A stretch of DNA of 64,000 nt from Planctomycetales bacterium (lineage in GTDB: Bacteria; Planctomycetota; Phycisphaerae; SM23-33), in the NCBI GenBank assembly GCA_030612725.1, contig JAUWNJ010000003.1, positions 1-64,000 of the forward strand, given 5' to 3'. Shown here piece by piece: positions 8,336-18,193 of this stretch. The notes below the pieces were generated by a model that was not told the DNA's origin, did no database searches, and worked only from the letters and a program-made list of their open reading frames with translations. The translations under genes and the position numbers were made by a program. Positions within the stretch are counted from its first letter, which is position 1; each line of letters starts with the position of its first letter.

Positions 8336-9609
8336 TGAAACCAAACAGACGACGTTGGGCAAATGTTACAGCCCCCTTCGTTATTCTACTCCTGTCGGCC
8401 GGGGGATGTAGCGACGCCGATTCCGACAAGAACGCGCAGGCTGACCCCGTAAGGCACGTCGCCGCTGTGTCGGCTCAGAAGGGACCCATCGCAGAAGCAC
8501 TACACCTGACAGGCACGCTCGCAGCCAACCATGAAATCAAAGTAACCTCGAAGATTCCAGGCAGAGTAGCGAAGGTGCTCGTCGAGGAGGGTTCTTCCGT
8601 CAAGGCAGGAACCGTACTGATCGAACTGGAACGCGAAGAGCTTTCTCTGGCAGTTGCCGAGGCGGAAGCGGCCGTGGCGGCCGCTGGGGCCGGTCTGGCC
8701 AAGGTGCTGGCTGGGACCAGAAAGGAAGAGATCGCCCAAGAAGAGGCTGCCGCAGCCCAGGCCAGGGCAAACGCGGACATCTGTCGGCTTACCTTCGAGC
8801 GGATGGCAAACCTCCTGAAGGAGCAGTCGATTCCGAAGACAAGGTACGACGAGGCGAAGGCGCGATTCGACACAGCCTCGGCCCGGTACAAGGCGGCCCA
8901 GGCCAGCCTTGAGATGGCAAGAGCGGGTGCGACAAAGGAAGAGGTTGCAATTGCCAGGGCGCGGGCCGGTCAAGCCCGGGCCGCACTGGCTTCGGTCAAG
9001 AGGCAATACCAGAACGCTTCGATAGTCTCCCCCATCAATGGAATTGTGGCATACAGGAACGTTGAACCGGGAGAGGTGGTTTCCCCGCCGATGATGCCCG
9101 GCAAGGCACTGCTCGTGATCGTGGACGTAAGCGCCCTAAAGACGAAGGTGAACGTCTCGGAAAAACGGGTAAAGGCCGTGAGTCTCGGTCAGGAGGCCGA
9201 CATCACTATCGATGCCTTCGGCGGGGAGACCTTTCATGGCAAGGTCTCCAGGATCAGTCCCGTGGTGGACGCACGCAGCCGGACCTTCGAGGCCGAAATC
9301 CTGATACCGAATCCCGGCAGCCGGTTAAAGCCCGGCATGTTCGCCAGAGTGCGACTCGACCTGGTAAGAAGAACGAACGTTGTAAAGATACCCCTCAAGG
9401 CGGTCTGTGAGGGAAACAGCAAGGTAGTCTTTGTGGCGGCGAACGGCACGGCCGAATCGCGGCATGTGACGCTCGGCATTTCAGACGGCATTGACGTCGA
9501 AGTCATTTCCGGAGTAACGGCTGGCGAGATGGTCATCACGCGAGGCAATCTGGGTCTGGAAAACGGCGAGAGTATCGTTGTGAAGAATTCCGAGAAAACC
9601 GGCAAATAG
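8332..9609 (+). CDS. Efflux RND transporter periplasmic adaptor subunit
   Basis: GTLAANHEIKVTSKIPGRVAKVLVEEGSSVKAG; IVSPINGIVAYRNVEPGEVV; GMFARV. Confidence 0.94.
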   Translation: MMKPNRRRWANVTAPFVILLLSAGGCSDADSDKNAQADPVRHVAAVSAQKGPIAEALHLTGTLAANHEIKVTSKIPGRVAKVLVEEGSSVKAGTVLIELEREELSLAVAEAEAAVAAAGAGLAKVLAGTRKEEIAQEEAAAAQARANADICRLTFERMANLLKEQSIPKTRYDEAKARFDTASARYKAAQASLEMARAGATKEEVAIARARAGQARAALASVKRQYQNASIVSPINGIVAYRNVEPGEVVSPPMMPGKALLVIVDVSALKTKVNVSEKRVKAVSLGQEADITIDAFGGETFHGKVSRISPVVDARSRTFEAEILIPNPGSRLKPGMFARVRLDLVRRTNVVKIPLKAVCEGNSKVVFVAANGTAESRHVTLGISDGIDVEVISGVTAGEMVITRGNLGLENGESIVVKNSEKTGK

Positions 9610-9630
9610 CCATCGGGAGGTTGGTCTCTA

Positions 9631-12600
9631 ATGCGAATACCTGAATTTTCCGTGCGCCGCCCCGTGGCGGTGCTGATGCTCATAATGATTATCGTGGTTC
9701 TGGGCGCGATCTCATTTCTGCGTCTTCCCATCGAACTGATGCCCGACCTGACATATCCCGTGGCCGCCGTGATCACGAGCTATGAGGGCGTCGCGTCCGA
9801 AGACATAGAGACGCTGGTCACCAAGCCCATCGAGACCGCGGTAAGCAGGGTCAAGAACGTCAAGACAGTTACGTCCACCTCGCAGGAGGGGCTGTCGATA
9901 GTAGTGGTCGAATTCGAATGGGGTACGAACATCGACTTCGCGGCCCAGGACATGCGCGACGGCATCGGCGTTGTCAAAGACTACCTGCCATCCGAGATTG
10001 ACGACCCTATCGTCGTCAAGTTCGATCCGGCCATGATACCGGTGATTGCCTACGGTATCACGGGCAAGCGGGATCTGCGCGACCTTCGCACGCTCGTTAA
10101 AGACGAGATAAAGGATCGCATCGAGATGGTTGACGGGGTGGCAAGCGCCATGATCATGGGCGGGCGCGAGAGGGAGATACAGGTTCTGATTGATCGGGCG
10201 AAGCTGGAGTCTCTGGGAATCCCGCTTCAGCAAATAGTCTCAAAGCTGCGTTACGAGAACTTGAACCTTTCCGGCGGGCACGTCACGCGAGGCCACACTG
10301 AATATCTGCTGCGGACACTCGGCGAGTTCGAGAACATCGACCAGATCAGAAATACGGTTGTGGCTGTCCGGAACGGCGCCCCCGTCTATGTCAGAGACAT
10401 GGCCACAGTCGCCGACACCCACAAAGAAGTCCGCAGCGACGGACACGTGAACGGGCAAAACGGGCTTATTCTTTCCGTTGTCAAGGAATCCGGAGCCAAC
10501 ACTGCGGACGTTGTGGCAGCGGTCAGGAAGCAGGTGGCAGCACTTCGGGGCGAACTTCCGCCGGACATCAAGTTCCACATTGCCCTCGACCAGGGAGTAC
10601 TCACCGAGAAGATTGTCGCCAGCACGGTGCAGGATGCACTTTGGGGCGGGCTGATAGCCGCCGTTGTGATCTTGCTCGTACTCCGAAACTGGCGTCCCAC
10701 CGTTACTATTGCCCTGTCAATTCCCCTGTCGATCCTGGCTACGCTTGTGGTTGTCCACGCCTTCGACTTCACGCTCAATACCATGACCATGAGCGGGATC
10801 GCTCTGGGGGTCGGAATGCTGGTCAGTAATGCCATTATCGTCATTGAGAACATCTTCCGGCATATGCAGGAAGGCAAGAACCGCTTTGATGCGGCCGTTG
10901 AAGGAACGAGCGAGGTGGGCGGCGCCATTGCCGCCTCCACCTTCACCACGGTGGCGGTTTTTCTACCGATGTTTTTTGCCACGGGGATCGCTGGTAAGAT
11001 CTCCCGCGGCCTGGCCCTGACGGTATCGGTGTCCCTGTTCGCATCGCTGTTCGTTGCGCTGACGCTCGTCCCGATGATGGCCTCGAAGATATTTCGTCTC
11101 AAGAGCAAGCCGGACGGGGACCGGGCCAAACACAAGGCCGAAGGATTCGTTCGCAGGGGCTATGTCGGCCTTATCCGCTGGACACTTCGCAACCGCTGGA
11201 AAACAACCTTGGCGTCGTTCGCGGTCTTCGGAGCAAGTCTTGCGCTTTTGCCCTGGGTGGGCACCGAGTTCATGCCTGCAATTGATACCGGACTTGTGAT
11301 CATCAAGGTCGAGATGCCGGTCGGTACGGAACTCGATGAGACGCGTCAAGTCGTCGAGCAGATTGAGGAGATAATGGCTTCTGAGGAAGGCCTGGACGTT
11401 GTTTGCTCATTTACCGGCGTGTTGAGCGGTGCAAAGATGGAAGCGGCCTTCGGTATGAGCAACCTTGGAGTGAACGAGGCCCAGATATTCGCCCATGCCG
11501 TGGACAAGGACAAGCGCAGCCGAACCACAACGCAGATAGAGAACAGCATCCGCAAGAAGCTGCCACGAATCAAAGGCGCCAAGATAGAATTTATGGACCT
11601 TGCCCGAATGATCACCAGCGCCGGTACCGGACAGATTCCTATTGAAGTGAAGATATTCGGCAAGGACATAGACACCCTTACACAAATGGCGGATGGCCTG
11701 GTGGCTGACTGCAAAGGTATTGAAGGCCTTTACGACGTGGATACGACCCTTCGGCACGGCAAACCGGAACTGCATTTCAAGATCGACCGGGAGAAAGCCT
11801 CCCAAATGGGCCTCTCGGTAGCCCAGGTGGCTTCGACGATTCGCTCTTCGTTCGAGGGACAGGTGGCGACACTCTACCGGACTGGCGGGGACGAGTTTGA
11901 CCTTCGTGTGAAGTACCGCCAGGACGACAGGAGTACCATCGAGAACGTTGAGGACATCCTGGTAACGGCTCCGCTGGGCTCACAGCACCGGCTTTCGGAC
12001 ATCGCAGCAATATCGAAGGGCGAAGGCCCGGTCCGCCTTTTCCGCGAGAATCAGAAGCGCAAGGCCTCCGTGACTGCCAACTTCAGCGGGCGCGACCTGG
12101 GCAGCATCCTCGCCGACATTCAGTCAGATGTGGCAAAGATGGACATGCCCCAGGGTTACTTCGTGGAGTACGGCGGCGAGATAAAACGAATGAGGGAAAC
12201 CTTCCTCTCCCTGGGAGTGGCCTTCGTACTCGCCATTATCCTGGTCTATATGGTAATGGCCGGACAGTTTGAGTCCCTGATCCACCCCTTCACAGTCATG
12301 TTCACTGTGCCGCTTGGGTTTATCGGCGTAATTGGGCTTCTCATCTTTACCGGCAATGCCCTGTCCCTGCCGTCGCTCCTGGGCATCATCATCCTGGGCG
12401 GGGTTGTGGTCAACAATGGCATCGTCCTGGTGGACTACGTCAACCGGCTCCGCGCTCGCGGCCTGTCAAGAGAGGACGCCATCGTGGAAGGCAGCCTGAC
12501 CAAGATGCGCCCAATGTTACTCACAGCGATTGTCGCCGTTGCCGGAATGCTGCCGATGGCTATTTCCAAAGGCGTGGGGGCTGAGATGCGCGCTCCGATT

Positions 12601-12741
12601 GCTTTGGCCGTGGTAGGCGGTATGCTGATCTCCACCTTCCTGATGCTGGTGATAATCCCGACGCTCTACAGCATCTTCGACGACATTGGACATCACACAA
12701 AGCGGCACGCTACCCGAATACTACATGGAAATGCAGAATAG
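9631..12741 (+). CDS. Efflux RND transporter permease (AcrB/HAE1-like)
   Basis: 1036 aa; FSVRRPVAVLMLIMIIVVLGAISFLRLPIELMPDLTYP; paired 12-TM organisation. Confidence 0.96.
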   Translation: MRIPEFSVRRPVAVLMLIMIIVVLGAISFLRLPIELMPDLTYPVAAVITSYEGVASEDIETLVTKPIETAVSRVKNVKTVTSTSQEGLSIVVVEFEWGTNIDFAAQDMRDGIGVVKDYLPSEIDDPIVVKFDPAMIPVIAYGITGKRDLRDLRTLVKDEIKDRIEMVDGVASAMIMGGREREIQVLIDRAKLESLGIPLQQIVSKLRYENLNLSGGHVTRGHTEYLLRTLGEFENIDQIRNTVVAVRNGAPVYVRDMATVADTHKEVRSDGHVNGQNGLILSVVKESGANTADVVAAVRKQVAALRGELPPDIKFHIALDQGVLTEKIVASTVQDALWGGLIAAVVILLVLRNWRPTVTIALSIPLSILATLVVVHAFDFTLNTMTMSGIALGVGMLVSNAIIVIENIFRHMQEGKNRFDAAVEGTSEVGGAIAASTFTTVAVFLPMFFATGIAGKISRGLALTVSVSLFASLFVALTLVPMMASKIFRLKSKPDGDRAKHKAEGFVRRGYVGLIRWTLRNRWKTTLASFAVFGASLALLPWVGTEFMPAIDTGLVIIKVEMPVGTELDETRQVVEQIEEIMASEEGLDVVCSFTGVLSGAKMEAAFGMSNLGVNEAQIFAHAVDKDKRSRTTTQIENSIRKKLPRIKGAKIEFMDLARMITSAGTGQIPIEVKIFGKDIDTLTQMADGLVADCKGIEGLYDVDTTLRHGKPELHFKIDREKASQMGLSVAQVASTIRSSFEGQVATLYRTGGDEFDLRVKYRQDDRSTIENVEDILVTAPLGSQHRLSDIAAISKGEGPVRLFRENQKRKASVTANFSGRDLGSILADIQSDVAKMDMPQGYFVEYGGEIKRMRETFLSLGVAFVLAIILVYMVMAGQFESLIHPFTVMFTVPLGFIGVIGLLIFTGNALSLPSLLGIIILGGVVVNNGIVLVDYVNRLRARGLSREDAIVEGSLTKMRPMLLTAIVAVAGMLPMAISKGVGAEMRAPIALAVVGGMLISTFLMLVIIPTLYSIFDDIGHHTKRHATRILHGNAE

Positions 12742-13392
12742 ATGAAACTGTATGAATCCATAACCAAGAATGTATATGCCAGAGCATTGGAGATGCTGTC
12801 CCGCCCATATGTCCGAGACTATAGGAATTTCGACAATATCCCCAGGCAAAAAGGGAACGTCATATTTATTGCAAACCACAACTCCCTGCTGGACTCTTTT
12901 TTGCTTACCCCCCATCTGATACTGAGAACGGGGAAGATTGTATATATCTTGGGTGATAAGAAGGTATGGAGAAGCAATTTGTTCTACCGTTTTATAACAA
13001 GAATGATGTGCAACGCTATTCTCATGGATAGAGATAAACCGAGCGACATGGCAAGAGCTCTAGTTGAATGTGCAAGAAGGTTGAAGAAAGGTGGGATCCT
13101 TCTAATATTCCCAGAGGGAACCAGAGGTCTCCCCAATAACATTGCCCAGTTCAAGAGTGGGATTTATGCGATAGCGTTCCGTGCCCAGTCATCCATCGTG
13201 CCAATCTATTTGGGCAATGTTCCGCTTCTTTCCTACAAAGGAAAGCGTTTTCCAGGTTTGTTCAGGGCCTGGTTCAAACTGTCAATAAACGTTGGCTCAG
13301 AAATTGGTTATGCTGAATACAGTTCATACAAAGGGATGCGAAGCCAATTTTGTCAATATCTGAGGGAAAAAGTTTCTCGGTTACATTGTTGA
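12742..13392 (+). CDS. 1-acyl-sn-glycerol-3-phosphate acyltransferase (PlsC-like)
   Basis: ANHNSLLDSFLL (HxxxxD) and FPEGTRG motifs. Confidence 0.9.
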   Translation: MKLYESITKNVYARALEMLSRPYVRDYRNFDNIPRQKGNVIFIANHNSLLDSFLLTPHLILRTGKIVYILGDKKVWRSNLFYRFITRMMCNAILMDRDKPSDMARALVECARRLKKGGILLIFPEGTRGLPNNIAQFKSGIYAIAFRAQSSIVPIYLGNVPLLSYKGKRFPGLFRAWFKLSINVGSEIGYAEYSSYKGMRSQFCQYLREKVSRLHC

Positions 13393-13508
13393 ACACGGCA
13401 CCAAATCTGCAAATTGTTCCCAATTTGTATAGTGTCTTTGATGATATTGCCCGCGCAATAAGAAAGCGAACCGCTGCGATTCTGCACGGAGAGAGTACTG
13501 ATATTTGA
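13392..13508 (+). pseudogene. Orphan duplicate of RND permease C-terminus
   Basis: Frame reads IVPNLYSVFDDIARAIRKRTAAILHGESTDI*, matching the upstream RND end VIIPTLYSIFDDIGHHTKRHATRILHGNAE*. Confidence 0.8.
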
Positions 13509-13574
13509 AGGTGTTCCTCCGATCCACATTTGACTGTGAGGCATGGTGAGGTGCACATGAAAAACAGGGGCGTC

Positions 13575-14300
13575 TCAATCCGCTGGCTCGGCCGTTGACC
13601 AGGATGTCAGTTCGGCGATCAGTCCCTGCTTCAGTGCTGACAGAGAGCGATGGCCGCTTCCCGCCTCTGTGTCGAACATGGACTCGACGATGATCCCGTT
13701 GATCGTGGACCAAATCAGAGAAGCCATCACTGACGGATTTAAACGCCGAGCGAACTCGCCACCAGCAACACCTTCGGCAAGGACGGCCTCGATCCATTTT
13801 CGCCACTGGGTGTTGGTTTGTGCGATGTTGACGGCAAGTTCACCTTCCTTCCGCTGTCGGGCCGCGTGAGCCCAAAGATCCATTATCAACCTGCCCGAAC
13901 CGATGTAGAACTCCAGCTGGCTAAAGACGTGATCCATTATGCGACAGAGTTTATCCAGGGCGGGCAAGGGCTCTTCTATCAGGCGTTCCAGTTCTGCCTG
14001 ATCACCCGATAGCCTTTCCGAGAACACTTTCGCAAAAAGGTCCTCTTTGTTCTGGAAGTAATTGTACAAAGTCCCCTTGGAGACCCCGGCCTCCTCCGCA
14101 ACCTCTTCCATCGTTGCCGCTTCATAACCCCGAGCATCAAAGACCTTCTGCGCGGCGTCGAGAATCGCTCGCCGTTTCGCCCCCAACTGTGCATCATCTT
14201 CTGCCATGTCTCCACATCCTCTAAAAGCCCTTGGTCCTGAACTAGGCCAATGACACCCAGCAACTAGCTTCATTATTGATGGGGCATCGCTTTCAGGCAA
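13575..14300 (-). CDS. TetR/AcrR family transcriptional regulator
   Basis: AILDAAQKVFDARGYEAATMEEVAEEAGVSKGTLYNYFQNKEDLFAKVF; start likely MAEDDAQLG near 14207. Confidence 0.93.
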   Translation of the reverse strand: MPESDAPSIMKLVAGCHWPSSGPRAFRGCGDMAEDDAQLGAKRRAILDAAQKVFDARGYEAATMEEVAEEAGVSKGTLYNYFQNKEDLFAKVFSERLSGDQAELERLIEEPLPALDKLCRIMDHVFSQLEFYIGSGRLIMDLWAHAARQRKEGELAVNIAQTNTQWRKWIEAVLAEGVAGGEFARRLNPSVMASLIWSTINGIIVESMFDTEAGSGHRSLSALKQGLIAELTSWSTAEPAD

Positions 14301-14331
14301 GGCAGAAAACGGGGCGAGTGATTATGCACCT

Positions 14332-14640
14332 ACGAATTCGAAGCCGTCGGGGATGTTCCAGCGGATGATCATGGCTTTGTCGGTGACGGTGTAGCCACGG
14401 CCCGTGTTGGCGGCGGGTTCGTTGCACCAAGGGTTCGGTTTGGTAGAGATCGCTACCCGACTTGGAATCGAGCCCTGAACCTGGCGGTTGACAACTGTGA
14501 TAAGCAGGCTGTCTCTGTTATCGGCCTATGAAGGCCAGTTTCCATGTGTTCTCGTCGACAATCACCAACTCATATGCGAGTTTAACGGACCATTCAATTG
14601 TAAAGGCTTTCGCCCTCCGAAAAGATCCTGACGAAGTGCC
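14332..14640 (-). pseudogene. Decayed gene fragment of unknown family with frameshift
   Basis: EWSVKLAYELVIVDENTWKLAFIGR / NRDSLLITVVNRQVQGSIPSRVAISTKPNPWCNEPAANTGRGYTVTDKAMIIRWNIPDGFEFVGA* in two adjacent frames. Confidence 0.45.
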
Positions 14641-15060
14641 ATATCCGACATGGCTCTAGGCACGCTCCAAGACTGGTTTGGAACAGAGAATATTCATCCA
14701 TCTCCAGCATTGGGGCAGTAAGAACGGCGGCGCGAAACTCGTTCACGGCGAGAGAGTTTGCTCGCTACTCGCGGAAATCCGCAAGATATTATCTACCAGT
14801 GACTTGCGTTCTGCCCGCCGTTTGGAACTCGTTCGGAGTGGGAAGTCAAAATCAATCATGCGGAGTTATCCGCAAGTTACAGTTGACAGAAACGTCCGGT
14901 AATGACATGGTGGCCGCTAGTAGCCGGTGTACAGACGGCTTGATCGTCGCCAACATGTAAGCCAGAAGAAAAACACATTCTCGCCTTATGATAATTTCTC
15001 CAAATCGACAACTTCTCGAACAAAAAGTTCTAACCACGTCCAGTCGCCCCGATTTGGAGC

Positions 15061-15087
15061 GGTCGTCGTCAAATAATGACGACGACC
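15061..15087 (-). terminator. Strong hairpin downstream of tRNA-His
   Basis: GGTCGTCGTCA-AATAA-TGACGACGACC, 11-bp perfect stem, no clear U tract. Confidence 0.5.
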
Positions 15088-15098
15088 TCAATGCAAAG

Positions 15099-15173
15099 GG
15101 TGGATGACGGGATTCGAACCCGTGACCCCCTGGACCACAACCAGGTGCTCTAACCAACTGAGCTACACCCACC
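15099..15173 (-). tRNA. tRNA-His(GTG)
   Basis: Reverse complement GGTGGGTGTAGCTCAGTTGGTTAGAGCACCTGGTTGTGGTCCAGGGGGTCACGGGTTCGAATCCCGTCATCCACC, anticodon GTG, extra G-1. Confidence 0.94.
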
Positions 15174-15235
15174 ATGATTAACCAGCGAGGTATTATCCGA
15201 TTAACCGACTCGTCAATCAACTGATTTAACGACCA

Positions 15236-16198
15236 TCAGAACCACCATTCACCACCGGCCGGTTGGCGGAGGATGATGCCGCGGAGGTATTCGACAGCCT
15301 TTTCGAAACCCTCCGACAGGCTCATCAGCGAGTCCTCATGCTCAATGCTAAGCACGCCGTCGTAGCCGTAGAGTCGCAGCATGGAGATGAACGGCTTCCA
15401 GAATTCGTCGCCGTGCCCGTAGCCGACCGTGCGAAAAACCCACGCGCGGTGCTTCACGTCGCCGTAACTCTTAATGTCCAGGTTGCCGATGACAGCCGAG
15501 TTGGCTGGGTCGATCGCGCAGTCCTTGGCGTGGACGTGGAAAATGCAATTGTTCTGTCCGAGGAAACGGGCGGCCTCGACCGGATCGATGCCCTGCCAGA
15601 AGAAATGCGACGGGTCGAGATTTGCGCCGAGTTGCTTACCCGCGGCTTTGCGCAGGCGGACGATGTCTTCGGGATTATGCACGACGAAGCCGGGATGGGC
15701 CTCGAAAGCGACCTTCACGCCGCACTTGGCGGCGAAGTCGTTTTCCTTCTTCCAGTACGGGATGATGACCTTATTCCACTGGTAATCGGCAATCTCCGAG
15801 AAATCCGTCGGCCAGGGGCAGGTAACCCAGTTGGGCGTCTTGTCGCCCGGCGCACCGCCCGGACAGCCTGAGAAGGCGACTACCACCGTCCCGAACTCCG
15901 CCGCCAGCAGGAGCGAATCGCGGTAGGCCTTATGATGTGCGGCGGCGATTTTTTTATCCGGGTGGACGGGATTCCCGTGGCCTGCGATACCGGCGACCTC
16001 CAGCCCGCGGTCGGCAATTTTTGCCTTCAGTTCGGCGAGTTTTTTCTTGTTCCGGTATATCCCGCGAAGCCTCCACGGGTCGCCCGGATATGCCCCGCAA
16101 GGCAGTTCAATAGCGTCCAGCCCAAGCCGCCGGCAGTAATCCAGCGCATCGTCCAGTTTCATACCGCCGAAAAGTGCTCCCATCACACCAAGTTTCAT
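15236..16198 (-). CDS. Sugar phosphate isomerase/epimerase (xylose isomerase-like TIM barrel)
   Basis: GLDAIELPCGAYPGD, FEAHPGF, ANLDPSHFFWQG, HVHAKD, SIEHED. Confidence 0.93.
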   Translation of the reverse strand: MKLGVMGALFGGMKLDDALDYCRRLGLDAIELPCGAYPGDPWRLRGIYRNKKKLAELKAKIADRGLEVAGIAGHGNPVHPDKKIAAAHHKAYRDSLLLAAEFGTVVVAFSGCPGGAPGDKTPNWVTCPWPTDFSEIADYQWNKVIIPYWKKENDFAAKCGVKVAFEAHPGFVVHNPEDIVRLRKAAGKQLGANLDPSHFFWQGIDPVEAARFLGQNNCIFHVHAKDCAIDPANSAVIGNLDIKSYGDVKHRAWVFRTVGYGHGDEFWKPFISMLRLYGYDGVLSIEHEDSLMSLSEGFEKAVEYLRGIILRQPAGGEWWF

Positions 16199-16213
16199 CG
16201 TTGTGTTCCTTTC

Positions 16214-18088
16214 TTATTCAATTGGTTCTGTTGGTTTCAGATAACTACGCGCCTTTTTCCAGATAAGCACGGCCTCGAAAAGTATCCAGAGCATCAGCAC
16301 CTGCACCGTCAGGCCGAAGCCGAAGAGGAGGTAATTTTTCTTCGCCAGCCAACCGGCTTCGGGATTGAACATTTTCCACAACATCGCCCATGCCGGCATC
16401 ACCAGCATGAACGCCAGCGGGATAATCAGGAACCACACCGGCCTGCGCTTCTGCAGCAGGTAGAACACCAGCAGCAGAAAGATCATCCCCGCCAGCAGTT
16501 GGTTCAGCGCGCCGAACATCGGCCAGAGCGTCATTCCGCCCGCCCCCGGCGACTCGCCGGTGAAGATCACCACAAACGCCGCAACAATCAGCGCAAATGC
16601 CGTAGCCGCGTAACGATTGGTCAGAGGCTTGAATTTCACGTCGGCAGAGAGTTCCTGCACTACGTATCGTTGCAAGCGGGTGGCTGTGTCCATCGTGGTC
16701 GCAGCGAAACTGGCAACCAGGACCGCAAGGATACCGACGCCCATTTTCAGCGGGATGCCCAGCGACTTGAGGAAATTAGCCCCGCCCTCAATGAACGCCC
16801 CAATCTTTTGAGGTAGTTTGTGGCTGCCCCATGCGCCGACCTTTTTGCCCGTTTTCTTGTCGATTGTCGTCTTTTCCGAGTCGTACTTTGTCTTCCAGGC
16901 GGCGCTGCCGATCAGTTGGTTCCCGGATGCGTCCACTGTTTCGGCATATTTGTAATCGGCCCCTTCGCCCGTGCGATGAATCGCACCCATCCCCACGCCG
17001 GCACAGCAGACGAGGATGACAATGACCGCCAGGGCCGCTTCCATCAGCATGGAACCGTAACCGATCATCTGTGCATGTGGTTCCATGGAGACCTGCTTGC
17101 TGGTGGTGCCGGAAGATACCAGCGAGTGGAATCCGCTGACCGCCCCGCAGGCGATGGTGATGAACAGGAAAGGCCAAATGGGCGGGGCGTCGGACGGTAT
17201 ATCCGAAGCCGACGCTATCGCCGGAGCCGATCCGGTAAGGTCCGTATGCCCCGTTACGCTCGCCACTGCCAGACCCGCCACCATCAACCCCATCGCAAGG
17301 AACAGTTCATGACTGTTGATGTAATCCCTTGGCTGGAGGAGCGTCGAGACCGGCAACACAGACGCGATGAAACAATACACAAATAGTATCGCCGTCCAGA
17401 CGACTATGGGATTGAGGTAACTCCCCAGGAAGGTATCAGCGGGAATGACCTTTGCAATGTCAAGCGGGACCATAGTTCCGAGCCAGATGGCCAGGTACAT
17501 CACAGCCAGCGCCGCCAGCGAAGGCCATAACAGCCCGCCCTTCCTCTTATACACCCAGAAACCGACGATTAAGGCCAGTGGAATTTCTATCCAGACCGAG
17601 ATGACCGATTCGGGATACCTGGCGAAGATGATGGCAATCACCAACCCAAAGACCGCCAGGACCATCGTCAGTTCAAGCAGCAGGATGATAAGAAAGAGTA
17701 TCTTCGCACGCGGGCTGATGATTTTACCGGCTATTTCGCCGACGCTCTGTCCGCGATTGCGAAGCGAAACGACCAGAGAACCGAAGTCGTGGACAGCCCC
17801 GATGAATATCGACCCGAAAACCACCCACAGAAGCGCAGGCAACCAGCCCCAGAATACCGCTATCGCCGGTCCGACAATCGGGCCTGTGCCCGCGATGGAA
17901 GTGAAGTGGTGGCCGAAGATTACTCCCTTGCGCGTCGGAACGAAATCAACACCGTCAGCCAGTTCCTTACTGGGGACGGCAGCGTTTTTATCAAGCCGGA
18001 ATATCTTTTTCGCCAACCATCGGCCATAGGTGTTGTAGGCGATGATGAACCCGACGAAACTTCCGATAGCGATAAGCAACGTACTCAT
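16214..18088 (-). CDS. cstA: Carbon starvation protein CstA family
   Basis: HHFTSIAGTGPIVGPAIAVFWGWLPALLWVVFGSIFIGAVHDF. Confidence 0.96.
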   Translation of the reverse strand: MSTLLIAIGSFVGFIIAYNTYGRWLAKKIFRLDKNAAVPSKELADGVDFVPTRKGVIFGHHFTSIAGTGPIVGPAIAVFWGWLPALLWVVFGSIFIGAVHDFGSLVVSLRNRGQSVGEIAGKIISPRAKILFLIILLLELTMVLAVFGLVIAIIFARYPESVISVWIEIPLALIVGFWVYKRKGGLLWPSLAALAVMYLAIWLGTMVPLDIAKVIPADTFLGSYLNPIVVWTAILFVYCFIASVLPVSTLLQPRDYINSHELFLAMGLMVAGLAVASVTGHTDLTGSAPAIASASDIPSDAPPIWPFLFITIACGAVSGFHSLVSSGTTSKQVSMEPHAQMIGYGSMLMEAALAVIVILVCCAGVGMGAIHRTGEGADYKYAETVDASGNQLIGSAAWKTKYDSEKTTIDKKTGKKVGAWGSHKLPQKIGAFIEGGANFLKSLGIPLKMGVGILAVLVASFAATTMDTATRLQRYVVQELSADVKFKPLTNRYAATAFALIVAAFVVIFTGESPGAGGMTLWPMFGALNQLLAGMIFLLLVFYLLQKRRPVWFLIIPLAFMLVMPAWAMLWKMFNPEAGWLAKKNYLLFGFGLTVQVLMLWILFEAVLIWKKARSYLKPTEPIE

Positions 18089-18193
18089 AACGACACTCCT
18101 GTGCTACCCGCACCGGCGCATCTTACGCATCGCCGCCTCCGACGTCCAGTGGGCTTATGAGTGTTATCCAAACCAGGAAGAGATGGGGCTCCA

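Noticed and set aside
14678-15220. Small ORFs in the gene-poor region near tRNA-His
   Set aside because: No motifs or plausible translation signals, and the 14852-15220 ORF spans the tRNA.
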